Made by a program: the position numbers and the translations under genes. This document shows positions 7,003-14,183 of a stretch of 22,895 nucleotides of DNA, piece by piece (position 1 is the first letter of the stretch; each line of letters opens with the position of its first letter). The notes beneath the pieces are model-generated. The model had not been told where the DNA came from. It did not search any database and saw nothing but the letters and a program-made list of their open reading frames with translations. The DNA comes from an uncultured Marvinbryantia sp. (lineage in GTDB: Bacteria; Bacillota; Clostridia; Lachnospirales; Lachnospiraceae), in contig CANQJX010000003.1 of assembly GCA_947624335.1 (NCBI GenBank), positions 1 through 22,895 on the forward strand, read 5' to 3'.

Positions 7003-7044
7003 AGCCGCTGCAGAACAAGCGTGAGACGAGTTCTTGCAGCGGCT
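7003..7044 (+). other. Stable intercistronic stem-loop after the binding-protein gene
   Basis: AGCCGCTGCAGAAC (7003-7016) pairs with GTTCTTGCAGCGGCT (7030-7044), giving a 14-bp stem with one bulged base and a 13-base loop. No T run follows, so it is not a typical terminator. Such structures between binding-protein and permease genes usually protect the upstream mRNA or partly stop transcription, giving more binding protein than permease. It ends 26 bases before the permease start. Confidence 0.65.
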
Positions 7045-7069
7045 TCTCAGCATAGAAAGGGAGAATGTT

Positions 7070-7957
7070 ATGGATAAGATATTACGGAACAAAAAGGCGA
7101 TTTTTATTTTTATTGCACCGGCGCTGCTGATGTTCGTAGTGATTCTGGTGATTCCGATGTTCCAGATGATTTATTATTCCTTCTGTGATTACGCGGCGCT
7201 TACTCCGCCGAAATTTGTCGGGTGGAAAAATTATCAGCAGTTATTTTTTAAAGACAGTACGTTTCAAATCGCCATAAAAAACTCGATGTTTTTTATGATC
7301 TTTTCAGCGGTTACACAGCAGATCATGGGGCTTTTGCTTGCAGTGTTCCTGACCAATATCCCTAAGGGACGCAATGTGTTTAAAAATATCTACTATCTGC
7401 CCTGCGTTCTTTCCTCGGCGGCATTGGGTCTTTTATGGGCGTTTATGTTTAATCCGCGAATCGGTATCAACCAGCTCCTCGCAAAATTTGGGATTGAAGG
7501 GCCTCTGTGGCTGATGGATTCAAAAGGTTTTATTGTACTTCCTATGTGGGTGATCGCTTTTGTAGCCCTGTGGCAGTATGTAGGACAGAATATGATGCTT
7601 TACATGGCGCAGATCACCGGCATTTCGCGGGATGTATACGAGGCGTCCTACATTGACGGCGCATCGAAGGCAAAAGCGTTCCGCTACATTACGCTGCCGC
7701 TTGTGAAACCGATGATGATTACGTCACTTTCTTTGAATTGCATCGGTTCTCTGAAATTCTTTGACCTTGTATATAACATGACGCAGGGCGGACCGAACCA
7801 CCGCACGGAGGTGCTCGCAACCGAACTGTATGCCGAAGGGTTCAATTACTTCAAATATGGATACGCAAGCGCAATATCCGTTATCCTGTTAGTATTGTGT
7901 CTGATTGTCACTTTATTGGTAAAGAAAGTAATTAAAGTAGAAACTTACGAAGGTTAG
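7070..7957 (+). CDS. Sugar ABC transporter permease (MalF type, CUT1)
   Basis: A 295-aa integral membrane protein with about six helices. It carries the permease EAA loop that docks the ATPase: E191-A-S-Y-I-D-G-A198, followed by AFRYITLPL. The first helix (IFIFIAPALLMFVVILVIP) and the preceding MDKILRNKK are typical of MalF/UgpA-type CUT1 permeases. The ATG at 7070 follows AAAGGGAG; an upstream reading of the frame lacks a start with a good ribosome binding site. It lies 110 bases after the binding-protein gene, across a stem-loop, and 12 bases before the second permease. No ATPase gene is in the window; CUT1 systems in Firmicutes commonly share one MsmX/MsmK-type ATPase. Confidence 0.93.
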   Translation: MDKILRNKKAIFIFIAPALLMFVVILVIPMFQMIYYSFCDYAALTPPKFVGWKNYQQLFFKDSTFQIAIKNSMFFMIFSAVTQQIMGLLLAVFLTNIPKGRNVFKNIYYLPCVLSSAALGLLWAFMFNPRIGINQLLAKFGIEGPLWLMDSKGFIVLPMWVIAFVALWQYVGQNMMLYMAQITGISRDVYEASYIDGASKAKAFRYITLPLVKPMMITSLSLNCIGSLKFFDLVYNMTQGGPNHRTEVLATELYAEGFNYFKYGYASAISVILLVLCLIVTLLVKKVIKVETYEG

Positions 7958-7969
7958 GAGGAGCGGAAT

Positions 7970-8821
7970 ATGAATAAAAAGAATGTAAGAACGAAAAAGC
8001 CGCTCAGCCCGGTGATTATCGTTATCTATGTCTTTCTTGCTTTATTAGCTGTTTTATATCTTGCGCCGCTTTTGTGGATGCTTTCCGTATCGCTCAAAGA
8101 TAATCCGGATCTGATGGCGGCGCCGTTTGCGCTGCCGGCAGCGCTTCACTGGAATAATTATCAGGAAGCATGGGAACTGGGACGTCTTGGCGCAGCGCTT
8201 TTCAATTCGGTTTTTGTCTGCGGCGTTACGTTGATCGTAAGCCTGTTTTTCGGCGCGATGGCCGCGTTTGCAATTGCACGGATGCGCTGGAAACTTTCCG
8301 AGGCAACGCAAACTTTCTTTCTGATTGGAATGATGGTTCCGGTACACTGTATCCTGATCCCGCTGTTTGTCCGGTTCGCGCACCTGGGACTGACAAATTC
8401 CAGATTTGGCCTAATGCTGCCTTATATTACCTTTTCTCTGCCGATGACGATCTTTTTGATGACGGGATTTTTCAAATCAATTCCGGCAGAGCTGTTTGAA
8501 TCAGCGGCCATAGACGGATGCGGAATTTACCGCTGCTTTTTTGAAATTGCGCTGCCGCTTGCGCGCACAGGATTCTTTGTATCGGGCTTAATGACCTTTA
8601 TCAATAACTGGAACGAACTATTGCTCGCCATGGTATTCATTTCTGACCCGGCAAGAAAAACGCTCCCGGTTACCCTTACCTATTTCGTCGGTCCGTATGC
8701 GACGAATTATGTGCAAATGTTCGCAGCGATTATTATTGCCATCGCGCCGACAGTTGTGGTATACTGTTTATTCAGTAACCAGATTGTGGAAGGTCTGACA
8801 ACAGGAGCAGTAAAGGGCTGA
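7970..8821 (+). CDS. Sugar ABC transporter permease (MalG type, CUT1)
   Basis: A 283-aa membrane protein with about six helices, the partner of the preceding permease. The EAA loop is E177-S-A-A-I-D-G-C184, followed by FFEIALPLAR. The N-terminal helix (VIIVIYVFLALLAVLYLAPL) and the LWMLSVSLKD that follows are typical of MalG/LacG-type permeases. The start ATG is behind AGGAGGAGCGGAAT. The stop codon is one base before the start of the GH3 gene, so the two are translationally linked. With the binding protein it should import oligosaccharide that is then cut by the GH3 enzyme, which has no signal peptide. Confidence 0.93.
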   Translation: MNKKNVRTKKPLSPVIIVIYVFLALLAVLYLAPLLWMLSVSLKDNPDLMAAPFALPAALHWNNYQEAWELGRLGAALFNSVFVCGVTLIVSLFFGAMAAFAIARMRWKLSEATQTFFLIGMMVPVHCILIPLFVRFAHLGLTNSRFGLMLPYITFSLPMTIFLMTGFFKSIPAELFESAAIDGCGIYRCFFEIALPLARTGFFVSGLMTFINNWNELLLAMVFISDPARKTLPVTLTYFVGPYATNYVQMFAAIIIAIAPTVVVYCLFSNQIVEGLTTGAVKG

Positions 8822-8822
8822 T

Positions 8823-10925
8823 ATGATGAAAAAAAGAGAAGAAGCCAGAAAAAAGGCGGAAGCGTTAGTCGCTCAGATGACGGTGGAAGAGAGAGCGAGC
8901 CAATTGCGCTACGACGCGCCGGCAATCAGGCGCCTTGGCATCCCGGCTTATAACTGGTGGAACGAGGCGCTCCACGGCGTCGCGAGAGCAGGGCAGGCGA
9001 CCGTGTTCCCGCAGGCAATCGGGTTAGGGGCCACGTTTGATCCCGATCTTTTAAAAGAGATTGCCGACGCGATTGCCACAGAAGGACGCGCAAAATACAA
9101 CGCCTATTCCCGCGAAGGAGACCGGGATATTTACAAAGGGCTGACTTTCTGGTCGCCGAACGTAAATATTTTCCGCGATCCGCGCTGGGGACGCGGGCAT
9201 GAAACGTATGGCGAAGATCCGTATCTGACTTCCCGCCTGGGAGTCGCCTTTGTCGAGGGGCTTCAGGGAGACGGCGAAACAATGAAAGCGGCGGCATGCG
9301 CCAAACATTTCGCCGTACATTCCGGACCGGAGGCAGTGCGGCATGAATTTGACGCCAAAGCATCCGCCAAAGACATGAACGAAACGTATCTTCCGGCGTT
9401 TCAGGCGCTGGTGCAGGAAGCGCATGTGGAATCCGTGATGGGCGCGTACAACCGCACAAACGGGGAACCATGCTGCGCAAGTCCCGCTTTGCAGAACACG
9501 CTGCGCGGAGAATGGGGCTTTGAGGGACATTTTGTCTCCGACTGCTGGGCGATCCGCGATTTCCATGAGCATCATATGGTAACGGCCGACGCAGAGGAAT
9601 CTGCGGCAATGGCAATTAACAACGGCTGCGATTTGAATTGCGGAAATACCTACCTACATATATTAAAGGCATATCAGAACGGTATGGTGACAGAAGAAGC
9701 CATTACCGAAGCCGCGGTGCGTCTTTTCACCACGCGTTTTCTTTTGGGGCTTTTTGACGGAAGCGAATATGACAGCATTCCCTATACGGAAGTGGAGTCA
9801 AAAGAACATCTTGCCCTTTCTCAAAAAGCGGCGCAGGAAAGCATTGTCCTGCTGAAAAACGACGGCATTCTGCCGCTGGATAAGACAAAATTAAAGACCG
9901 TCGGCGTAATCGGGCCTAACGCCAACAGCCGTGCGGCGCTGGTTGGAAATTACCACGGTACGGCGTCGCGTTATATCACCGTCCAGGAAGGAATCGAGAA
10001 TTATCTGGGGGACGACGTACGGGTATTGACCAGCATCGGCTGCGAGCTGTTCCGCGACCGTACCGAATCGCTTGCTTTTGCGGGCGACCGGCTTGCGGAA
10101 GCAAAAATTACAGCGCGGCAATGCGACGTTGTGTTCTTATGCGTAGGACTCGACGAAACCCTGGAAGGGGAAGAAGGCGATACGGGCAACAGCTACGCGT
10201 CCGGCGACAAGCTGGATCTTCAGCTTCCGCAGGTGCAGCGCGATCTGATGGAGGCGGTTGCCGAAACAGGCACGCCGGTGGTCCTGCTTTTGATGGCGGG
10301 AAGCGATATTGACCTTTCTTATGCCGAAGAACATTTTTCTGCAATTCTGCAGTTGTGGTATCCGGGCGCGCAGGGCGGCGCCGCCGCGGCGGAAATTTTG
10401 TTTGGGGATGTTTCTCCGTCCGGAAAGCTGCCGCTTACTTTTTATAACAGCCTTGCTGAACTGCCGGAATTTGAGGATTACTCCATGCGGGGCAGAACGT
10501 ACCGCTATATGGAAGGGCAGGCGCAGTATCCGTTCGGGTATGGACTGACTTACGGAAACGTCAGCGTGTCGGAAGCGCGTGCGGTTGTAACCGATCGAAA
10601 GGACGCGCCCGTACTGGAAGCGGTATTAAAGAACAGCGCCGACAGAGCGGTTTCGGAGGTACTGCAGATCTACATTTCCAGCGACTCGCCCAACGCGCCG
10701 AAGAATCCGGCTTTATGCGCATTTTCCCGCGTAGATCTGGATGGCAGGGAAGAAAAGCATGTAAAGATCCCTGTTTCGCCGCAGGCGTTTACGGTTGTGG
10801 ATGAAGACGGCGTGCGCAAGGTGGATGCAAAGAAGTTTACCTTTTATGTGGGAATCAGCCAGCCGGACGCCAGAAGCCGTGAACTGACCGGTACGGCGCC
10901 TGTGGAGGTGGCGTATGAACTTTGA
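8823..10925 (+). CDS. Glycoside hydrolase family 3, beta-xylosidase-like, cytoplasmic
   Basis: A 700-aa exo-glycosidase. The N-terminal barrel has the beta-xylosidase-type motif WWNEALHGV, then NVNIFRDPRWGRGHETYGEDP, a KHF segment, and VSDCWAI, whose D240 is the expected nucleophile. The second domain carries LDETLEGEEGDTGN around residues 445-456, which matches the loop holding the acid/base glutamate (E448, E450 and E451 are candidates). A fibronectin-III-like domain ends the protein (about 585-690). There is no signal peptide, so it should cut imported oligosaccharides inside the cell. The start is ATG 8823 or the adjacent ATG 8826, behind AAAGGG. The motif set favours xylosidase or xylosidase/arabinofuranosidase over beta-glucosidase, but specificity needs an assay. 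Confidence 0.92.
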   Translation: MMKKREEARKKAEALVAQMTVEERASQLRYDAPAIRRLGIPAYNWWNEALHGVARAGQATVFPQAIGLGATFDPDLLKEIADAIATEGRAKYNAYSREGDRDIYKGLTFWSPNVNIFRDPRWGRGHETYGEDPYLTSRLGVAFVEGLQGDGETMKAAACAKHFAVHSGPEAVRHEFDAKASAKDMNETYLPAFQALVQEAHVESVMGAYNRTNGEPCCASPALQNTLRGEWGFEGHFVSDCWAIRDFHEHHMVTADAEESAAMAINNGCDLNCGNTYLHILKAYQNGMVTEEAITEAAVRLFTTRFLLGLFDGSEYDSIPYTEVESKEHLALSQKAAQESIVLLKNDGILPLDKTKLKTVGVIGPNANSRAALVGNYHGTASRYITVQEGIENYLGDDVRVLTSIGCELFRDRTESLAFAGDRLAEAKITARQCDVVFLCVGLDETLEGEEGDTGNSYASGDKLDLQLPQVQRDLMEAVAETGTPVVLLLMAGSDIDLSYAEEHFSAILQLWYPGAQGGAAAAEILFGDVSPSGKLPLTFYNSLAELPEFEDYSMRGRTYRYMEGQAQYPFGYGLTYGNVSVSEARAVVTDRKDAPVLEAVLKNSADRAVSEVLQIYISSDSPNAPKNPALCAFSRVDLDGREEKHVKIPVSPQAFTVVDEDGVRKVDAKKFTFYVGISQPDARSRELTGTAPVEVAYEL

Positions 10926-11718
10926 ACTGCTTTATCCGGGATTTAAAGAAAAAGCGCTGACATTCAGCTACGACGACGGTCAGATTTTTGACCGACGCTT
11001 AGTGGAACTGTTTAATAAATACGATTTAAAGGCCACGTTTCACTTAAACACCGGTATTTTGGACACGGAGGGTTTTATTGAAAAGAAAGAACTGTGTACG
11101 CTTTACGAAGGGCATGAGATCGCCTGCCACGGCGTATATCACGAATATCCCACCCATCTGGCAAAAGAACAGCTTTTTCAGGAATTTTATCAGGACCGTC
11201 TGGCGCTGGAAACGTGTACGGGACGCATCATACGCGGATGCTCCTATGCGTTCGGGGAATACGACGAACAGGTGGTTTCGACGCTGAAGTCGCTGGGCTT
11301 TGCTTACAGCAGAACCGTGGAATCTACCGATGGATTCCGCATCCCGGCGGATTTTATGAAATGGACGCCAAGCTGCCATCACAACGATGCGTTTGACGGA
11401 GAAATCATCCGGACGTTTCTAAAAAAGCCGGATTATCTGAAAGTCCCGCTGCTTTACATCTGGGGACACAGTTTTGAATTTGAACGCGAACAGACATGGG
11501 ATAAGATGGAGGAACTCTGCGGAAAACTTGCCGGCCATTCGGATATCTGGTATACGACCAACCTTGAATATGCGGATTATATCAATGCCGCCCGCGCTCT
11601 GGTTTTCAGCGCCGACGGCCAAAGAGTGCAGAATCTGTCCGCTATTCCGGTTTACGCACGGTTTCACAATGAACTGTGCGTCATTGCCGGTTCAGGCAAT
11701 GCGAATCAGCGCAGATAA
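10915..11718 (+). CDS. Polysaccharide deacetylase family protein (NodB-like, CE4-type)
   Basis: A 267-aa NodB-fold metal-dependent deacetylase. Motif 1 is S18-Y-D20-D21-G22 (D20 as base and D21 as metal ligand). Motif 2 is H72-G-V-Y-H76, the HxxxH metal pair. H185 in YIWGHSFEF is a candidate for the late catalytic histidine. There is no signal peptide or membrane helix, so unlike most cell-wall CE4 enzymes it should act in the cytoplasm. It overlaps the GH3 gene by 11 bases and has a GGAGG site in the GH3 end. A reasonable role is removing acetyl groups from imported oligosaccharides so the GH3 enzyme can finish them; that is inference from position. It is the last gene of the operon, before a strong terminator. 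Confidence 0.87.
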   Translation: MNFELLYPGFKEKALTFSYDDGQIFDRRLVELFNKYDLKATFHLNTGILDTEGFIEKKELCTLYEGHEIACHGVYHEYPTHLAKEQLFQEFYQDRLALETCTGRIIRGCSYAFGEYDEQVVSTLKSLGFAYSRTVESTDGFRIPADFMKWTPSCHHNDAFDGEIIRTFLKKPDYLKVPLLYIWGHSFEFEREQTWDKMEELCGKLAGHSDIWYTTNLEYADYINAARALVFSADGQRVQNLSAIPVYARFHNELCVIAGSGNANQRR

Positions 11719-11727
11719 TCAAAAAAT

Positions 11728-11771
11728 GAGCATAAAAAAAGTACCGCCTCTGGCGGTGCTTTTTTATGCTC
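11728..11771. terminator. Bidirectional terminator between the sugar operon and rpmB
   Basis: A 44-base near-perfect hairpin. The arms 11728-11748 and 11752-11771 pair over about 20 bp, with a TCT loop and one extra A. The GC core GTACCGCC/GGCGGTGC is flanked by A and T runs on both sides, so it can end transcription in both directions. It overlaps the last codons of rpmB on the minus strand (the TAA at 11764-11766 lies in the stem). Confidence 0.9.
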
Positions 11772-11949
11772 GTTCTACTTTGCCGGATCTTAAGCAGGAA
11801 GTACATACATACATCTTCTTTGCTCCTCCGTTTACTTTTACCTTTACCGATTTGATATTGGATTTCCACATTCTGTTCGATCTTCTATGTGAGTGGCTTA
11901 CGTTGTTTCCGAAATGAGCGCCCTTATCACAAATTGCACATCTTGCCAT
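11764..11949 (-). CDS. rpmB: 50S ribosomal protein L28
   Basis: A 61-aa protein with the L28 pattern: HFGNNVSHSHRRSNRMWKSN, then KVKVNGGAKKMYVCTSCLRSGKV. It is the zinc-binding form, with Cys pairs C4/C7 and C49/C52. L28 sits in the large ribosomal subunit. The start ATG follows an almost perfect TAAGGAGGTG site. It lies divergent from yloU-fakA, the same arrangement as in Bacillus subtilis, where rpmB is divergent from yloU. Upstream of the ribosome binding site its mRNA leader can form a small TGTGC/GCACA stem (11978-11993); whether that has a role is unknown. The stop codon is inside the terminator shared with the sugar operon. Confidence 0.97.
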   Translation of the reverse strand: MARCAICDKGAHFGNNVSHSHRRSNRMWKSNIKSVKVKVNGGAKKMYVCTSCLRSGKVERA

Positions 11950-12009
11950 GACAGCACCTCCTTAAACAATATTTGTCTGTGCCATCGCGCACAAACTGAC
12001 AACAATCGT

Positions 12010-12038
12010 ATTTTATCAGATACCGCGTCAATTTGCAA
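12010..12038 (-). promoter_or_regulatory. Promoter of rpmB
   Basis: On the minus strand TTGCAA (12038-12033), a 17-base spacer and TAAAAT (12015-12010), preceded by TGA as an extended -10. Transcription would begin near 12003, giving a leader of about 50 bases. Confidence 0.6.
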
Positions 12039-12078
12039 GCAGAATTTGAAAAAAGATGTTTCCTTTTTGTAAAAAACT

Positions 12079-12087
12079 TGGTATACT
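12079..12087 (+). promoter_or_regulatory. Extended -10 promoter of yloU-fakA-recG
   Basis: TGG followed by TATACT (12082-12087). The -35 position (12059-12064, TTTCCT) is weak. Transcription would begin near 12094, 34 bases before the yloU start. It faces away from the rpmB promoter in the same 178-base gap. Confidence 0.55.
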
Positions 12088-12127
12088 GTTAACAACTGCG
12101 AGACAGTCAGAGATTGGAGGTATCAAT

Positions 12128-12487
12128 ATGAAAGGTCGCATGGATAATGAACTGGGTACCATTTCCATTGATAAAGATGTAATTGCCACTTACGCGGGCA
12201 GCGTTGCCGTTGAGTGTTTTGGAATTGTCGGAATGGCGGCGATCAGCATGAAGGACGGTCTGGTAAAACTTTTAAGACGCGACAGCTTAAAGCACGGCAT
12301 CAATGTCACGGTCAGCGAAGACAATCGGATCTCTCTGAATTTTCATGTCATCGTCTCCTACGGAGTGAGTATTTCCGCGGTGGCGCAAAATCTGGTCAGC
12401 AATGTGAAGTACCGCGTAGAAGAATTTACCGGTATGGAAATCGATAAAATAAATATCGTGGTAGAAGGCGTAAGAGCCATTGATTAA
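12128..12487 (+). CDS. Asp23/Gls24 family envelope stress protein (YloU-like)
   Basis: A 119-aa protein of the Asp23/Gls24 family: DNELGTISIDKDVIATYAGSVAVECFGIVGMA at the start, then a beta-rich middle (GINVTVSEDNRISLNFHVIVSYG) and a final NIVVEGVR. No membrane segment or signal is seen. Family members are linked to cell envelope stress and, for YloU, always sit before the fatty-acid kinase gene; the exact role is not settled. The start ATG lies behind TTGGAGG. Its stop overlaps the ribosome binding site of fakA (TAAGGAGGAG), which suggests coupled translation. The order after rpmB matches Bacillus subtilis. Confidence 0.92.
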   Translation: MKGRMDNELGTISIDKDVIATYAGSVAVECFGIVGMAAISMKDGLVKLLRRDSLKHGINVTVSEDNRISLNFHVIVSYGVSISAVAQNLVSNVKYRVEEFTGMEIDKINIVVEGVRAID

Positions 12488-12502
12488 GGAGGAGCCTGAG
12501 AC

Positions 12503-14161
12503 GTGGGTAGAAATACGATAGATGCGCAGCTTTGCGCAAAAATGTTTCTTGCCGGTGCCGGCAATCTGGAAGCAAATAAAGAATGGATCAACGAGTTAAA
12601 CGTATTTCCGGTTCCGGACGGCGATACCGGCACCAATATGACGCTTACCATTATGGCGGCGGCAAAGGAAGTAACTTCTCTGGAAGACGTTACGCTGGAA
12701 ACGCTGTCCAAAGCGATTTCTTCCGGTTCCCTGCGCGGCGCGCGGGGAAACTCCGGCGTTATTCTTTCGCAGCTTTTGCGCGGTTTTACCAAAACGATCA
12801 AGTACGCGTCGGAAATTGATACGCTGCTCATAGCGGAAGCATGCCAGAAAGCGGTTGCAACGGCTTACAAAGCAGTTATGAAGCCCAAAGAAGGAACGAT
12901 CCTCACGGTGGCAAAGGGTTATGCGGACCGGGCGGCAGAACTTGCGCAGGAAGACGCGGATATGGAGACGCTGCTTGGCGGCGCGCTGGAGTATGCGCAG
13001 GAGGTTCTGGAAAAAACGCCGGAAATGCTTCCGGTTTTGAAAGAAGCGGGCGTGGTCGATTCCGGAGGCCAGGGACTGATTCAGGTGCTAAAAGGAGCGT
13101 TTGACGCTTATCTGGGCAAAGAGGTGGATTATCAGATTGAGACGGAATCCCGCTCTTATGCCGGCGCGGCGCCGAAGGATGCTCAGCCGGCTGCCGATAT
13201 TAAATTCGGTTACTGCACGGAGTTTATCATCAACGCGGGAAAACCGATGCCGCGCGAGGAAGAGCTCGCCCTGAAAGCGTATCTGGAAGGAATCGGCGAT
13301 TCCATCGTTGTCGTTGCGGACGAGGATATTGTTAAGGTGCATGTACACACAAACGAGCCTGGTGCGGCGATCACAAAAGCGCTTACTTACGGCGAACTCT
13401 CCCGCATTAAAATCGACAATATGCGCGAGGAGCATCAGGAAAAGCTGATTAAGGACGCATCAAAACAGGCGCAGGCTTTGAAAAAGCCGGAAATGCCGCA
13501 TAAAGAAGCAGGCTTTATATCCGTATCGATCGGCGCCGGTATCGGCGAGATTTTCAAAGGACTCGGCGTAGATTACCTGATCGAAGGCGGGCAGACGATG
13601 AATCCGAGTACCGAGGATATGCTAAATGCAATCGAGCAGGTAAACGCGGACACCATTTATATCCTACCGAACAATAAAAATATCATTCTTGCCGCCAATC
13701 AGGCGCAGGCGCTGACAAAAGACAAACAGATCATTGTCATCCCGACGAAAACCGTCCCGCAGGGGATCGCGGCAATGATCAGCTACGCGCAGGATAAATC
13801 GCCTGTGGAAAACGAGCAGGCGATGACCGAAGGCCTGCAGCTGATAAAAACGGGACAGATTACTTATGCGGTAAGAGATACCCACATTGACGAAAAGGAA
13901 ATTCATCAGGGAGATATCATGGGACTGGGCGACCACGGCATTCTTGCCGTCGGCAAAGACAGCGCGCAGGTAGCGGCAGAGACGGTCGGGGCGATGATCG
14001 ATGAAGATTCCGAATTGATCAGCGTCTATTACGGCGAGGACATTACGCAGGAAACGGCGCAGGAGTTGGGCAATCTGCTGGAAGAACAATATCCGGACTG
14101 TGAAGTGGAAGTCTATCCGGGCGGACAGCCAATTTACTATTATGTCGTTTCGGTAGAATAA
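12503..14161 (+). CDS. fakA: Fatty acid kinase catalytic subunit FakA (YloV)
   Basis: A 552-aa kinase that phosphorylates fatty acids bound to a FakB (DegV-type) partner, feeding them into phospholipid synthesis; no FakB gene is in the window. The N-terminal DhaL-like domain has NVFPVPDGDTGTNM at residues 33-46, where D39 and D41 are the expected Mg/ATP ligands, and GSLRGARGNSGVILSQLLRG at 75-94. The centre and the C-terminus (FISVSIGAGIGEIFKGLGVD; VYPGGQPIYYYVVSVE) match the FakA-specific regions. The start is GTG at 12503, about 10 bases after AAGGAGG; no ATG nearby fits. It is 15 bases after yloU and 22 bases before recG. Confidence 0.95.
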   Translation: MGRNTIDAQLCAKMFLAGAGNLEANKEWINELNVFPVPDGDTGTNMTLTIMAAAKEVTSLEDVTLETLSKAISSGSLRGARGNSGVILSQLLRGFTKTIKYASEIDTLLIAEACQKAVATAYKAVMKPKEGTILTVAKGYADRAAELAQEDADMETLLGGALEYAQEVLEKTPEMLPVLKEAGVVDSGGQGLIQVLKGAFDAYLGKEVDYQIETESRSYAGAAPKDAQPAADIKFGYCTEFIINAGKPMPREEELALKAYLEGIGDSIVVVADEDIVKVHVHTNEPGAAITKALTYGELSRIKIDNMREEHQEKLIKDASKQAQALKKPEMPHKEAGFISVSIGAGIGEIFKGLGVDYLIEGGQTMNPSTEDMLNAIEQVNADTIYILPNNKNIILAANQAQALTKDKQIIVIPTKTVPQGIAAMISYAQDKSPVENEQAMTEGLQLIKTGQITYAVRDTHIDEKEIHQGDIMGLGDHGILAVGKDSAQVAAETVGAMIDEDSELISVYYGEDITQETAQELGNLLEEQYPDCEVEVYPGGQPIYYYVVSVE

Positions 14162-14183
14162 CGTCTCTGCTTTGGAGGAAGCT

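Noticed and set aside
8926..9615. Open frame of 229 codons on the minus strand inside the GH3 gene
   Set aside because: It lacks a ribosome binding site, its product is an Arg/Pro-rich composition typical of an antisense shadow, and the plus-strand GH3 frame here is fully conserved in motif.
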